A DNA stretch of 64,000 bases from positions 124,001 to 188,000 of the forward strand of contig NZ_CAJGZQ010000004.1 of assembly GCF_904846185.1 (NCBI RefSeq), written 5' to 3'. Under the pieces are notes generated by a model. It searched no databases. It had not been told where the DNA came from and worked only from the letters and a program-made list of their open reading frames with translations. Source of the DNA: Psychrobacter immobilis. GTDB taxonomy: Bacteria > Pseudomonadota > Gammaproteobacteria > Pseudomonadales > Moraxellaceae. This document shows positions 48,101 through 56,770 of the stretch, piece after piece (position 1 is the first letter of the stretch; each line of letters opens with the position of its first letter). Both the position numbers and the translations under genes were made by a program.

Positions 48101-49980
48101 ATATGAGCGGTGACGTATTCGGCAATGGCATGCTGCTCTCAACCCATACCCAGCTGGTCGCCGCATTTAACCATCTACATATCTTTATTGATCCGAATCC
48201 AGATGCTGCTGCTTCACATGCAGAACGTGCCCGCTTATTTGACATGCCGCGTTCGACGTGGGATGACTATGAAAAGTCACTTATTAGCCAAGGAGGTGGC
48301 GTTTTCTCCCGCCAAGATAAGAGCATCACGCTCAGTGCTGAGATGAAACAGCGTTTTGATATCGCCGAAGATAGAATGGCACCCAATGAGTTAATCAGTG
48401 CGTTGTTAAAATCGCCTGTTGACCTTATTTGGAATGGCGGTATCGGTACTTATGTGAAAAGCGCGAATGAGAGCCATGCTGATGTCGGCGACCGTGCCAA
48501 TGACGCCGTACGGGTCAACGGCAATGAGCTACGTACGGCTATCGTTGGTGAAGGTGGTAACTTAGGCTTTACCCAGCAAGGGCGTATCGAGTATGCACAA
48601 ACGGGCGGTCGCATTTATACCGACGCTATCGATAACTCAGGCGGCGTTAATTGCTCAGATCATGAAGTCAATATCAAAATTCTACTTGGTAAAGTGGTCG
48701 AGCAAGGCGACATGACCTTAAAGCAGCGTAATGAGTTGCTTGAGAGCATGACTGATAGCGTGGCAGAACTGGTATTGCGTCAAAACTACCTTCAGCCACA
48801 AGCGATCGAGCTTAGCCACATCCGTGCGGCGGCTAACTTAAGCGATCATCAGCGTTTTATTCAAATGTTAGAAGGTGAAGGGCGTCTTGATCGGGCGATT
48901 GAATATCTGCCATCAGATGAAGAAATTGCCAAACGTCAAAAAGCAGATACTGGCTTGACCAACCCTGAGCTGGCAGTTGTCATGGCTTATGGCAAAATGT
49001 GGGTGTATGACAACTTGTTATCATCAGACTTGCCAGATGATGCGTATTTTATCAATGAGCTGCGCAAGTATTTCCCTGATGAGCTGGCGACGCGGTTCTT
49101 TGATGAGATGACTGAACACCGCTTACATCGTGAGATTATCAGCACCTATTTGACCAATAGTGTGGTCAATCGTTTGGGCATTGAAGCACTGTTCCGTCTT
49201 TATGAGGAAACAGACCAATCGCTCGCGACCATCGTGCGTGGTTATGCGATTAGCCGTGATGTCTTCAATATATCAAAAGCTTGGAACACGCTTGAAGCAC
49301 TGGACAATCAAGTCGATGCTACATTACTACTAACTCTTGAACTGCGTCTACGTGACGCGCTTGAGCAAGGTGTTGTTTGGTTTATCAATGCCTTTGGTCA
49401 AGAATTGCAAGTCGCTGACATGATCAGTCGCTTTAGTGATAGTGTTGAGAAATTAACCAAATCAGGCGGCTTTATTGAGCAACAATTTGCAGAATACTTG
49501 CAAGAAGATACGACTAGCCTGATGCAGAATGATCTGTCTAATAGTGATGCCGCGTTGTTTGCGATGCTGCCTTATCATGTTGATGCACTTGATGCCGCAC
49601 TGCTCGCTGAGCAATATGAGCGCCCTGTGGATGAGATTGCAACGTTGTACTTTGATGCCTATCACGTCTTGCAGTTAGATTGGATGATGGACAACATCGC
49701 CACGTTACCACAGCAAGACTACTGGGATCGCCGCGCACGCCATGCGTTGATGAATGAGCTGTCACGTAGTCTACGTCTACTGATGGATGCCATATTATCT
49801 AAACCAGATGCGAAGCAAGCGTTTGGTGAATGGCGTTCACGCCACTTAGATCATCTGGAGTCTGTCACCACAGAGATGAGCAAGTTAGATAATCTGCATA
49901 GCAATGATGAAAATGGTCAACTTGGTCTTTCAACGTTGTCAGTATTGATGAGTGAGCTAAGCGGTTTGGTAACCAAGTAA
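45133..49980 (+). CDS. NAD-dependent glutamate dehydrogenase, large (GDH-180) type
   Basis: Oxidises glutamate to 2-oxoglutarate and ammonia, mainly catabolic. About 1615 residues, the size of the GDH-180 class. ATG 45133 has AAGGA 8 bp upstream; ATG 45124 is an alternative three codons earlier. The N-terminal half holds ACT-like regulatory segments. The catalytic domain is from about 780 to 1280, with 'LRGGKVARGGLRWSDR', 'KNAVIVPVGSKGGF', 'DKGTASFSDIANA' and 'FTVVGIGDMSGDVFGNGML'. A helical C-terminal domain completes it. Such enzymes are allosterically activated by amino acids. It is a single-gene transcript. Confidence 0.96.
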   Translation: MPNSLSIAKERISQISDIATSYVQKDKSLFDHFIHSYYQPLHAEAAETISNADLAGMALHHFTLLQAYDGSKPQLKVLNPKAEEQHFHSSHTVIQIVAYDRPFLVDTILMSLESEGIDVHRTYNIIVSVARDDNGHITHVEGAHESATSHLSLIHCEIAYQDDEDLAALQQMLLAKIDTLDTVVGDWKQMRAQLTDIKAELSNKPLPEVFYSQQEIQAFLDWILDDHFIFLGYREYRLEGGQAVEVNAEPADLDLFAIGNSGLGLLRGAEEDKLSESFSQLPKVLKQLLTEPRVLMLSKSSRVSPVHRPVYMDFLGIHKFDDNGKLVGEYRFIGLLTSQAYQLTVQQIPLLRDKANKIMAMAELPRDGHAHHKMMHVINTLPRDDLFQASVEELYPIVSGISQLQDKKSLRLFSRVDHYQRFVSCLVYIPRDKFNTELRIKVQNVLKEAYGGTSSGFTTEFNESAHARVHVHVRTVPGQVKDVDTAALEAKLSALMQSWSDSYQKMLLDNVGEQQANALNRRFLNYIPAAYQERFDARTAVEDTKRLAVLTAEQPMIWHLYQSTGDASNQLHLKLYGREQPVILSKVLPILENFGVSVISAQTYEFDLPEQPIWMQEYELTLEHVDTVNMQVVRGQFEDSLKQIWAGHVESDSFNELVLTTNLDTYDVVVLRALSRYMMQAKAPFSSTYIQQTVVKNSDISVALGSLFDARMNPKYSEDERTERTAQIQQQITAALAGVDSLDEDRILRWYLDLINAMVRTNFYQTDSDGQRKDRLSFKFLAADIPNLPKPKPMFEIFVYSPRVEAVHLRGGKVARGGLRWSDRMEDFRTEVLGLVKAQMVKNAVIVPVGSKGGFIVKTKTMADGRDAFQAEGIACYQAFLRGMLDVTDNIVDGKIVPPANTVRHDEDDPYLVVAADKGTASFSDIANALSAEYDFWLDDAFASGGSVGYDHKAMGITARGGWESVKRHFRMRGMDIQNRDNFTVVGIGDMSGDVFGNGMLLSTHTQLVAAFNHLHIFIDPNPDAAASHAERARLFDMPRSTWDDYEKSLISQGGGVFSRQDKSITLSAEMKQRFDIAEDRMAPNELISALLKSPVDLIWNGGIGTYVKSANESHADVGDRANDAVRVNGNELRTAIVGEGGNLGFTQQGRIEYAQTGGRIYTDAIDNSGGVNCSDHEVNIKILLGKVVEQGDMTLKQRNELLESMTDSVAELVLRQNYLQPQAIELSHIRAAANLSDHQRFIQMLEGEGRLDRAIEYLPSDEEIAKRQKADTGLTNPELAVVMAYGKMWVYDNLLSSDLPDDAYFINELRKYFPDELATRFFDEMTEHRLHREIISTYLTNSVVNRLGIEALFRLYEETDQSLATIVRGYAISRDVFNISKAWNTLEALDNQVDATLLLTLELRLRDALEQGVVWFINAFGQELQVADMISRFSDSVEKLTKSGGFIEQQFAEYLQEDTTSLMQNDLSNSDAALFAMLPYHVDALDAALLAEQYERPVDEIATLYFDAYHVLQLDWMMDNIATLPQQDYWDRRARHALMNELSRSLRLLMDAILSKPDAKQAFGEWRSRHLDHLESVTTEMSKLDNLHSNDENGQLGLSTLSVLMSELSGLVTK

Positions 49981-50032
49981 CTAAACTAAGTAACTAGTCA
50001 TTCAATAAACAACAAGATAAAGGTCTTTTCAA

Positions 50033-50067
50033 AAAAAACCACCGTTAATTAATAACGGTGGTTTTTT
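50033..50067. terminator. Bidirectional terminator between glutamate dehydrogenase gene and sbcC
   Basis: A6CCACCGTTA, loop ATTAA, TAACGGTGGT6; a symmetric 15-bp stem with A and T tracts. Confidence 0.92.
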
Positions 50068-50145
50068 ATTGTCTGGCTAAGTGTAATAAGCGTAAAAAGT
50101 AATCAACTGCGTGATGCACGCTCGACTCTTGATGACCGCTTTAAC

Positions 50146-53100
50146 TTACGAGGCTTTTTCATTAGTAATATTGACCACTCGGCGACAGCCTTGACCACTG
50201 ATTTGGCTAAAACCACCCGAGATTTTTTCAACCTTGATTTGAGTCAAGATGCGATCTTTTAACGCCTGTACGTGAGAGATAATACCAATAAGCTTGCCTT
50301 CTTGTTGTAAGCTCGTTAAAGTATCGAGTGCAATATCAAGCGACTCTTCATCAAGCGTACCAAACCCTTCATCCAAAAACAGTGAATCCACGCGAATGTT
50401 GTGACTCGCCATCTGCGATAGCCCAAGGGCGAGCGCCAAGCTGATAATAAATCCTTCGCCGCCCGATAGGTTTTTGGTACTGCGAATATCACCGCCTTGA
50501 TAGTTATCAATCACATTAAGCTCAAGCGGATTGCTGTCATCATGAATGAGCAAATAGCGGTCACTCATTTTTTGCAGTTGCGTATTGGCATGGCTAATCA
50601 TGACCTCAAACGTTAAGCCTTGCGCAAAGGTGCGATATTTTTTGCCATCAGCAGAACCAATTAACGTATGTAGCTGCTGCCAAACTTGTAGTTTTTGTTT
50701 TTGTTCATCGATTGCAATCAGCTGTGTCGCCTGTTGCCCTTTTTGGCTGTCGTTATCCTTAAGCTTTTGGTCAATCGCACCGATTTTTTGACTTAACTCA
50801 TCGATATCCGTCTGTATTTGATGATGCTTGCCAGCAAGTGTTTCTCGGTCTTCATCTGTCATAGGCGTGGCAAGTTTTTGCTCTAACGTTTGCTGGGTAT
50901 TATTTAACTGCAACTTAGCCTGTTGTAGGGCATTATCAATCGCTAGTTTACGTATATGTAATGCCTCACGCTCTTCTTTGGGCAGACGCGCACTCAAAAA
51001 ATCCGTTTCATCGACGAACTTTGACTCTGCGAGTAAGTTAATAAAAATGCTGTCCTGTGTATTTACGGTAGTAGTCGCCGACTGTCGCTCTGTAGCTAGC
51101 TGTTGCTCTCTGCTCTTTAATTGCTCTAAAGACTGCTGTATAGAATCTAGCTGTCTTTGAGCTATGATTTGTTTGGCTTTAGCCTCATCAGCAGCGCTGC
51201 GCAACTGGTTTTCTTCATAGTCTGTATCTTTATCTGCGAATAGCGCTTTTCTAGCTTTCTTTAATTGTTCGATATCCTCTGTTTTATTATCAATTAATTC
51301 CTCTAATTCTTTGAGTGCTGTCTCATCATTGGCGAGCTGTGCTTGCTTACTCTCAATATTCGCAGTCAGGCTGCTCAGCGTATTTGTGAGTTGCTGTTGG
51401 CGGCTACTTTGCTCATGGTGATATTGCTTTAACTGCTTCAAAGCATGACGTTGTGCCCGCAATTGATCAATATGCTCATCATAATCTGCGCTTGCTAATA
51501 CTGTTTGCTTATGAGTACTTTCAATGAGTTGCTGCAGTGCGCCTTGAACGTCAGTCGCTTTGAGCGCTATCGTTAAATGATTCTCGTATTTAGCCGTTGG
51601 GTACTTACTCACCAAAGATGAAATATAGGTCATCATGGGTATGAGTGCCGAAAAATTAGTGGCAATCTTATCTTCGACACTTTCAATTTTTTGAGCATTT
51701 AGCTTGATATCAGTGGTTAGATTATTAATGTCGCGACTAAGTAGCTGTTGCTGCTTTCCATCGACTTCGATGGCAATACTGAGCGTTGCAGCACTTTCAG
51801 CTAGGTTGTCATATTTGACGACTATCGTTTTAAGAGACTGTTTATGCTCAGTCAGTTTGTGTTTGATGGTGTCTAATAAGGATAAGCTGTGATCAATATG
51901 AATATCAGTATCGTTGTTAATCTGCGCAAGTGGATCGATAATTGCCACAGTCGATTCCGAATAACTATTTTCAGTGTTAAATAGCGAGGAAAGGTTAGAC
52001 TGAATATCAGCGTGTAAGATTTTAGATTGCTGCTGCAAGGGCGCTAACTGCTGCTGTTGATTATTGATGGCTTCTTTTTTGGTGGCATGGTCAATATGAG
52101 ATTTGGATAACCCTTGCTCAAGTTTTTCAATAAGCGTTGTAAACTCAGATATCTGCAGCTGGGCTTGTTGTGTCTGAGAGAGCTGATTTTCAGCACCAAG
52201 CTCATTTTCTAATAGCGGATGATGTGTTTTACTATAAGGATGTTCATGCGCACCGCAAAGCGGGCAGGGCGACCCATCCTCTAGCTCTACTATATAATCT
52301 TCAAGCTTAGCGACCTTTTGTAGTAGATGTAGATGCTCTTGCCTATCTTGTTTTTTGAGCTTAGCCTCTTCAATATTTATCTTGTGACTAGCAATCAAAC
52401 CTTCTAAAATCTTAAGCTCTTGGTTCAGTGTGGGTATCGTTGCATTGATGTGTTGAATTTGGTTGGTACGCTCAGACAGCTGTTCTAGCTTACTATGGGC
52501 TTGCGCAATCTGAGTACTTATTTGATCGATTCGCTCTTGCTCGCTACGCATATTAGCAATGGGCTGGTTTTGAATGAGTGTGGCTTGCTGCTGTTGTACG
52601 CTGGCAAGTTGCTCGCGTTGCTGCGTTATCAATAATTTCTCTGCGTTTTGCTGCTTATATAACTTATCAAAATCAGTCTGTAGCATGCGGGCTTGATTAC
52701 TATAAGCAAGTTTATCCGCTGTTAGATTGGCATTATCTTCCAACAGCGCCATTAATTGGCGACAGCTGTTATCGAAGGTCACCATATCTGTATTGAGATC
52801 GTTTAGCTCTTGGTAGTCGCGAAAGTACTTTTCTACACTGCTAAGCTCAGCTTTTGTTTCTTGTTCTTTTTGCTGGTATCTAGCTAGTTCTTGTCGTAAT
52901 CTTTGCATATTATTGACTAATGCATCCTTACTTTTATTATCGCTAGCTAAAGAATAAGAGTGCTGTTTTATCTCAGCATCCAACTCGCGCGTCTTTTTAA
53001 TAATAGGCAAAGTAGTATATAAGCTATCTGTGGCTTGCTTTTCAATGGTATTGATATTCTTTAAATGGGTATTGGCGTGTACCAGCGCTGCTTGCCGAGT

Positions 53101-54063
53101 TGGAATCTCATTAAGCAAATCTTGCTGCTCAACCTCTAACTGCTTAACCAAATTTCGGCTGTAGCTAAGCTCACGGAAATAGCTTTCAATCTCTAAAGCC
53201 TTATTAGCGCCATCTAAACGCTGGGCTTCTGGAATAAAGGTCTGCTGCGTATGCTGTGCCGCTGCAAAATCGGTCTGATAGGTCGAGAGATTTTGCTGTA
53301 GCTGCTGAACGCTATCCAACCACTGTAGCTGTTCACTCAGGGTTTTAAAGGTTTGGCGTTGTGTTTTTTGCTGCTGGTTAAAGCTCTCTAAATCTGCTAC
53401 CAGTAGCTTTTCGTCTTCAATATTTAATAACGACAAGCTATTCACGCCCACCTGTAGTTTACCAAGTACGTCTTCCTCAGAGCGTTTTTTTTCATGAACG
53501 TTTAACGATATTTTGGCATAAATAGCAGTGCCCGTTATTTTCTCTAAAATCGCGGCTCTATCGCCAATATCAGACTTTAAAAACGCGGCAAAACTGCCCT
53601 GTGCGAGCATGATGGAGCGTGTAAATTGATTAAAATCCATGCCGATGAGGTTTTGTATATAGGCAGAAGTTTTGGACTTTTTCTCTTCTAAAATCTTGCC
53701 AGTTTTGACTTCACTAATCTCATGCTTAATTGGTAATAAATTGCCCTTGGCTTTTTTGTGGGCACGATGTTGATACCAGTAGCATTGATAACGCTTAGAA
53801 TCAATCTCTATAATGACTTCTGCTGAGCATTCACCTGTACCTTGGGTCATTATCTCGTTCGTTGAACCAGTAATATCGCCCAGTCTTGGCGTCTGGCTAT
53901 AGAGTGCTAAGCAAATCGCATCCAATATGGTCGTCTTGCCAGCACCCGTTTGCCCAGTAATGGCAAAAATACCTTCGTTAAGAAAAGCGGGGTCATTAAA
54001 ATCAATGTGCCATTCGCCTTTTAAAGAATTCAAATTTTTAAGTCGTAGTTCGATTAGGCGCAT
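50146..54063 (-). CDS. sbcC: Exonuclease subunit SbcC
   Basis: Rad50-like ATPase of the SbcCD complex that cleaves DNA hairpins and protein-blocked ends. 1305 residues. Walker A GQTGAGKTT at 37-45, a long coiled-coil pair, the CPLC zinc hook near 600 followed by GAHEH, then the second coil. The C-terminal ATPase half has 'LSGGEGFIISLALALGLSQ' signature near 1197 and Walker B 'LFLDEGFGTLDEES' near 1225. E. coli SbcC is about 1048 residues; the extra length is in the coils. sbcD lies 101 bp upstream and the pair is one operon. Confidence 0.95.
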   Translation of the reverse strand: MRLIELRLKNLNSLKGEWHIDFNDPAFLNEGIFAITGQTGAGKTTILDAICLALYSQTPRLGDITGSTNEIMTQGTGECSAEVIIEIDSKRYQCYWYQHRAHKKAKGNLLPIKHEISEVKTGKILEEKKSKTSAYIQNLIGMDFNQFTRSIMLAQGSFAAFLKSDIGDRAAILEKITGTAIYAKISLNVHEKKRSEEDVLGKLQVGVNSLSLLNIEDEKLLVADLESFNQQQKTQRQTFKTLSEQLQWLDSVQQLQQNLSTYQTDFAAAQHTQQTFIPEAQRLDGANKALEIESYFRELSYSRNLVKQLEVEQQDLLNEIPTRQAALVHANTHLKNINTIEKQATDSLYTTLPIIKKTRELDAEIKQHSYSLASDNKSKDALVNNMQRLRQELARYQQKEQETKAELSSVEKYFRDYQELNDLNTDMVTFDNSCRQLMALLEDNANLTADKLAYSNQARMLQTDFDKLYKQQNAEKLLITQQREQLASVQQQQATLIQNQPIANMRSEQERIDQISTQIAQAHSKLEQLSERTNQIQHINATIPTLNQELKILEGLIASHKINIEEAKLKKQDRQEHLHLLQKVAKLEDYIVELEDGSPCPLCGAHEHPYSKTHHPLLENELGAENQLSQTQQAQLQISEFTTLIEKLEQGLSKSHIDHATKKEAINNQQQQLAPLQQQSKILHADIQSNLSSLFNTENSYSESTVAIIDPLAQINNDTDIHIDHSLSLLDTIKHKLTEHKQSLKTIVVKYDNLAESAATLSIAIEVDGKQQQLLSRDINNLTTDIKLNAQKIESVEDKIATNFSALIPMMTYISSLVSKYPTAKYENHLTIALKATDVQGALQQLIESTHKQTVLASADYDEHIDQLRAQRHALKQLKQYHHEQSSRQQQLTNTLSSLTANIESKQAQLANDETALKELEELIDNKTEDIEQLKKARKALFADKDTDYEENQLRSAADEAKAKQIIAQRQLDSIQQSLEQLKSREQQLATERQSATTTVNTQDSIFINLLAESKFVDETDFLSARLPKEEREALHIRKLAIDNALQQAKLQLNNTQQTLEQKLATPMTDEDRETLAGKHHQIQTDIDELSQKIGAIDQKLKDNDSQKGQQATQLIAIDEQKQKLQVWQQLHTLIGSADGKKYRTFAQGLTFEVMISHANTQLQKMSDRYLLIHDDSNPLELNVIDNYQGGDIRSTKNLSGGEGFIISLALALGLSQMASHNIRVDSLFLDEGFGTLDEESLDIALDTLTSLQQEGKLIGIISHVQALKDRILTQIKVEKISGGFSQISGQGCRRVVNITNEKAS

Positions 54064-54164
54064 GATAGGGTCTTATTTTTATAGGTAGTAAATGAGGGTA
54101 ATAATGAGAAATGAAGCTGTTATTCTAGCTAGCTTCGATCAACAGCGTTTATGATTACATAATG

Positions 54165-55727
54165 CTATTCAGCTTGAGTATCTTCATGACGTAAGTTATA
54201 AACGATTTGATCATAGGCGTCACGCAAAGATGATTTTTGCTCATCAGGAATATCATGAGCAATCAAGCAACGCTCGAATACTTCTTGCTCATTTAAATCT
54301 TGTAGCGTCTCAGAGATCTGTTGTTGATTTAGTACTTTATTATAGGTACGAGTGTTTTTGATTTTTAACACCTCGCACGGCAAATTATCTACCATCGTTT
54401 GGATATGCTCACGTAACTCGCTGATAATCTCCTCACCCGTATAAATAATTTCGAGCCATACAGACTCTGTTGCATCAAGAGATTGAATGACTTTATCTAT
54501 AGCCTGATTAAGGCACTCCAAATCACCTGAAACTTGTGCCAGTTGTTGAAACTTTGGAATAGGTAGCGATACTACTTGCATCTGATTAGAGTCATCTCGG
54601 TGCAGTATTTTGTTGGAAGTATCGAGATTTTTAAGCATTGATTGGTTGTTTTGATCCTGCTGATCAGGGGTTTTTTCTATAGCAGCAGTTTTTGTCATCT
54701 CATTACTTTCTGATTGCTCGTCAAAACCAAACAAGTCATCCATAAATTCCGTCGTCTGACTGGCTGCTTTCTTAGCAGATTTTTCAATCGGGGTAACGGT
54801 ATTGGTCAGCTGAGGAATACTGCTTTCAATTGTATTGTTTGAGGCTGACTTTTGACTGCTAATGTCATTTGCTACTGCACCAAACTGTACCAGTAATACT
54901 TGCTTTTGTTGCTTAGCCTCACCAAATCCCATCGCGATTGGCGAGCCTGAATAGCGAATGCTCTCACGACCACCGACACGCTGTGGCACGTGCAAATGTC
55001 CAAGTGCAACGTAGTCAAAACTTTCATCGAACATGTCAGCAGAAATCTTACCGAGTGAGCCGACATAAAGCTCACGTACACCATCGTCTTCAGTAGTGGT
55101 GCCACCGGCTGCAAATAGATGCCCTGTAGCAATGATAGGGATGTGCCGCTGGTATACTTCAACTAATTTAGCTTTCTTCGCTTTGGCAATGCTAGCTACT
55201 TCATCATAATGGGCACGAATGCCTTTAATGACATTGGCATCTTTGCTATCAGCCGACTCGCCAGCACCACTACTACGGACATCACGATCACGCAAATAGG
55301 GAACAGCTGCAATAATACAATGCGGGTTTCCGTTTGTATCGTCTAACACCAATACTTCATTGTTTAAGTCTTCACAAGCGGTACCGATAACATGAACGTT
55401 TAAAAACTTGAGTACGTTACTTGGTGCATCTAAAAAAGTAGGGGAATCGTGGTTGCCTGCGACGATGACAATATGTTGACAGCATGATTTTGAAACTTTT
55501 CCTAAAAATTCATAATATAGCGCTTGAGCTCTGTTGCTTGGGGTCATGGTGTCAAAGATATCACCAGCAACGATTAATATATCCACTTTCTGCAGGCTAA
55601 TGGTCTCTTGTAGCCAACTTAAAAAGGCTTCAAATTCCTCATAACGCATGCGCCCATAAAGCCGTCTTCCCAAATGCCAATCGGAAGTATGGAGGATAGT
55701 GAGAGGTTTGGTAGTAGATACAGGCAT
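54165..55727 (-). CDS. sbcD: Exonuclease subunit SbcD
   Basis: Mre11-like nuclease partner of SbcC, 520 residues against about 400 in E. coli. Phosphoesterase motifs are all present: SDWHLGRRLYG near 15-25, 'VAGDIFDTM' near 53-61, 'GNHDSPT' near 91, 'ATGHLFAAGG' near 195 and 'LGHLHVPQ' near 240. A polar Ser/Thr/Gln/Asn-rich insert (about 285-380) lies between the nuclease and capping domains and explains the extra length. The start has no strong ribosome site. Confidence 0.94.
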   Translation of the reverse strand: MPVSTTKPLTILHTSDWHLGRRLYGRMRYEEFEAFLSWLQETISLQKVDILIVAGDIFDTMTPSNRAQALYYEFLGKVSKSCCQHIVIVAGNHDSPTFLDAPSNVLKFLNVHVIGTACEDLNNEVLVLDDTNGNPHCIIAAVPYLRDRDVRSSGAGESADSKDANVIKGIRAHYDEVASIAKAKKAKLVEVYQRHIPIIATGHLFAAGGTTTEDDGVRELYVGSLGKISADMFDESFDYVALGHLHVPQRVGGRESIRYSGSPIAMGFGEAKQQKQVLLVQFGAVANDISSQKSASNNTIESSIPQLTNTVTPIEKSAKKAASQTTEFMDDLFGFDEQSESNEMTKTAAIEKTPDQQDQNNQSMLKNLDTSNKILHRDDSNQMQVVSLPIPKFQQLAQVSGDLECLNQAIDKVIQSLDATESVWLEIIYTGEEIISELREHIQTMVDNLPCEVLKIKNTRTYNKVLNQQQISETLQDLNEQEVFERCLIAHDIPDEQKSSLRDAYDQIVYNLRHEDTQAE

Positions 55728-55841
55728 AATTGAGTTTCATGATGGATAAAAGACATCGATTATTCTAGCAAGAATTGGTGCGATTTGCTTTGCTATAAAC
55801 TTAACAGTAAAGCAAAGTACCTAAGAATGGGTAGTGACATT

Positions 55842-55884
55842 TAGCCGTAAATGAAACGATGATCGTTTATTAAAAAAACGGCTA
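55842..55884. other. Nested inverted repeats upstream of sbcD
   Basis: Outer arms TAGCCGT (55842-55848) and ACGGCTA (55878-55884) enclose AAACGAT-G-ATCGTTT (55854-55868). It lies in the 273-bp gap between divergent sbcD and a lipoprotein gene, so it may be regulatory; it is in neither's expected terminator position. Confidence 0.4.
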
Positions 55885-56000
55885 TTTAAAAAGGCTGATT
55901 AATAAAGCGCGTTGTTAATAGTATTAAGTAACAAATAAATGGTACTAGAAAAGGTCCATATTTAGTAACATCCAAGCCATTATTAATATAAGGGTATGTT

Positions 56001-56666
56001 ATGTCGTTTATTAGATTATGCACATTGGCTTTAATTGCCACTTCCTCTTTGGCTGCTTGTAGCAGTTATGAGCAAGCAAATATGAATAATAAAACCAGTG
56101 TGAGTCAAATAAAAGATAGCACCGCGTTTTTCCATTCGATCAAACCGAGTCATTCTGACGCAATCATTGGTCAAGTGATTGACGTCATCTCTCAAGACAG
56201 AGAGCAGCAAAAAGTCACTATCGTCGCTCAGGATGGACAGACGTATACCGCAGAAATCAGTAAAGCCAACTTTGCTCAGAAAAACGCCCATCAAATGCAG
56301 AAATTAACCATAGGCGATTATGTTGAAGTGATGGGAGAGCAATCGACATCACAATCAGAGATAGATAGTAAGCGCCACATTACTGTCCATGCGATGCCTT
56401 ATGTTTTACGTAAAATTATCATCGCTGACCATCAAGTAGACTGTGTCGGTGTTGCGCCGCAATCATGCTTACTGACTAAGCCTGCTGAACAAGCTAACGC
56501 CGACTGGGAGTATCGATATAGTGGTATAGAAGGTTTTGATTTTGAACCTAATTATGAATACACTTTGCTCATTAAGAATACACCTATTAGCAATCCGCCT
56601 GCTGACGCATCATCAATTCATAGCACGCTAATAAAAGTCATTGAGAAACAAAAGACCAAATCTTAA
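56001..56666 (+). CDS. Hypothetical lipoprotein, 221 residues
   Basis: The N-terminus is a signal peptide ending in lipobox LAAC (Cys20). An AGGG site lies upstream. The mature region includes a beta-rich stretch ('QKVTIVAQDGQTYTAEISKANF' type, about 72-95, and 'LTIGDYVEVMGEQ') that resembles a small OB-like barrel, which is inference. Two Cys (near 153 and 160) may form a disulfide. No domain family is recognised. Followed by its own terminator. Confidence 0.75.
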   Translation: MSFIRLCTLALIATSSLAACSSYEQANMNNKTSVSQIKDSTAFFHSIKPSHSDAIIGQVIDVISQDREQQKVTIVAQDGQTYTAEISKANFAQKNAHQMQKLTIGDYVEVMGEQSTSQSEIDSKRHITVHAMPYVLRKIIIADHQVDCVGVAPQSCLLTKPAEQANADWEYRYSGIEGFDFEPNYEYTLLIKNTPISNPPADASSIHSTLIKVIEKQKTKS

Positions 56667-56717
56667 TTGTTAAAAATGAATAGCTCATAAAAGATCAATA
56701 GCGTTATACTAAATACT

Positions 56718-56752
56718 AAAAAGCCCTACTAATCTACTGGCAGGGCTTTTTA
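56718..56752. terminator. Terminator between the lipoprotein gene and cysG
   Basis: AAAAAGCCCT pairs with AGGGCTTTTT; the symmetric tract could serve the oncoming cysG transcript as well. Confidence 0.8.
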
Positions 56753-56770
56753 GAAATTGAAGATCATACG

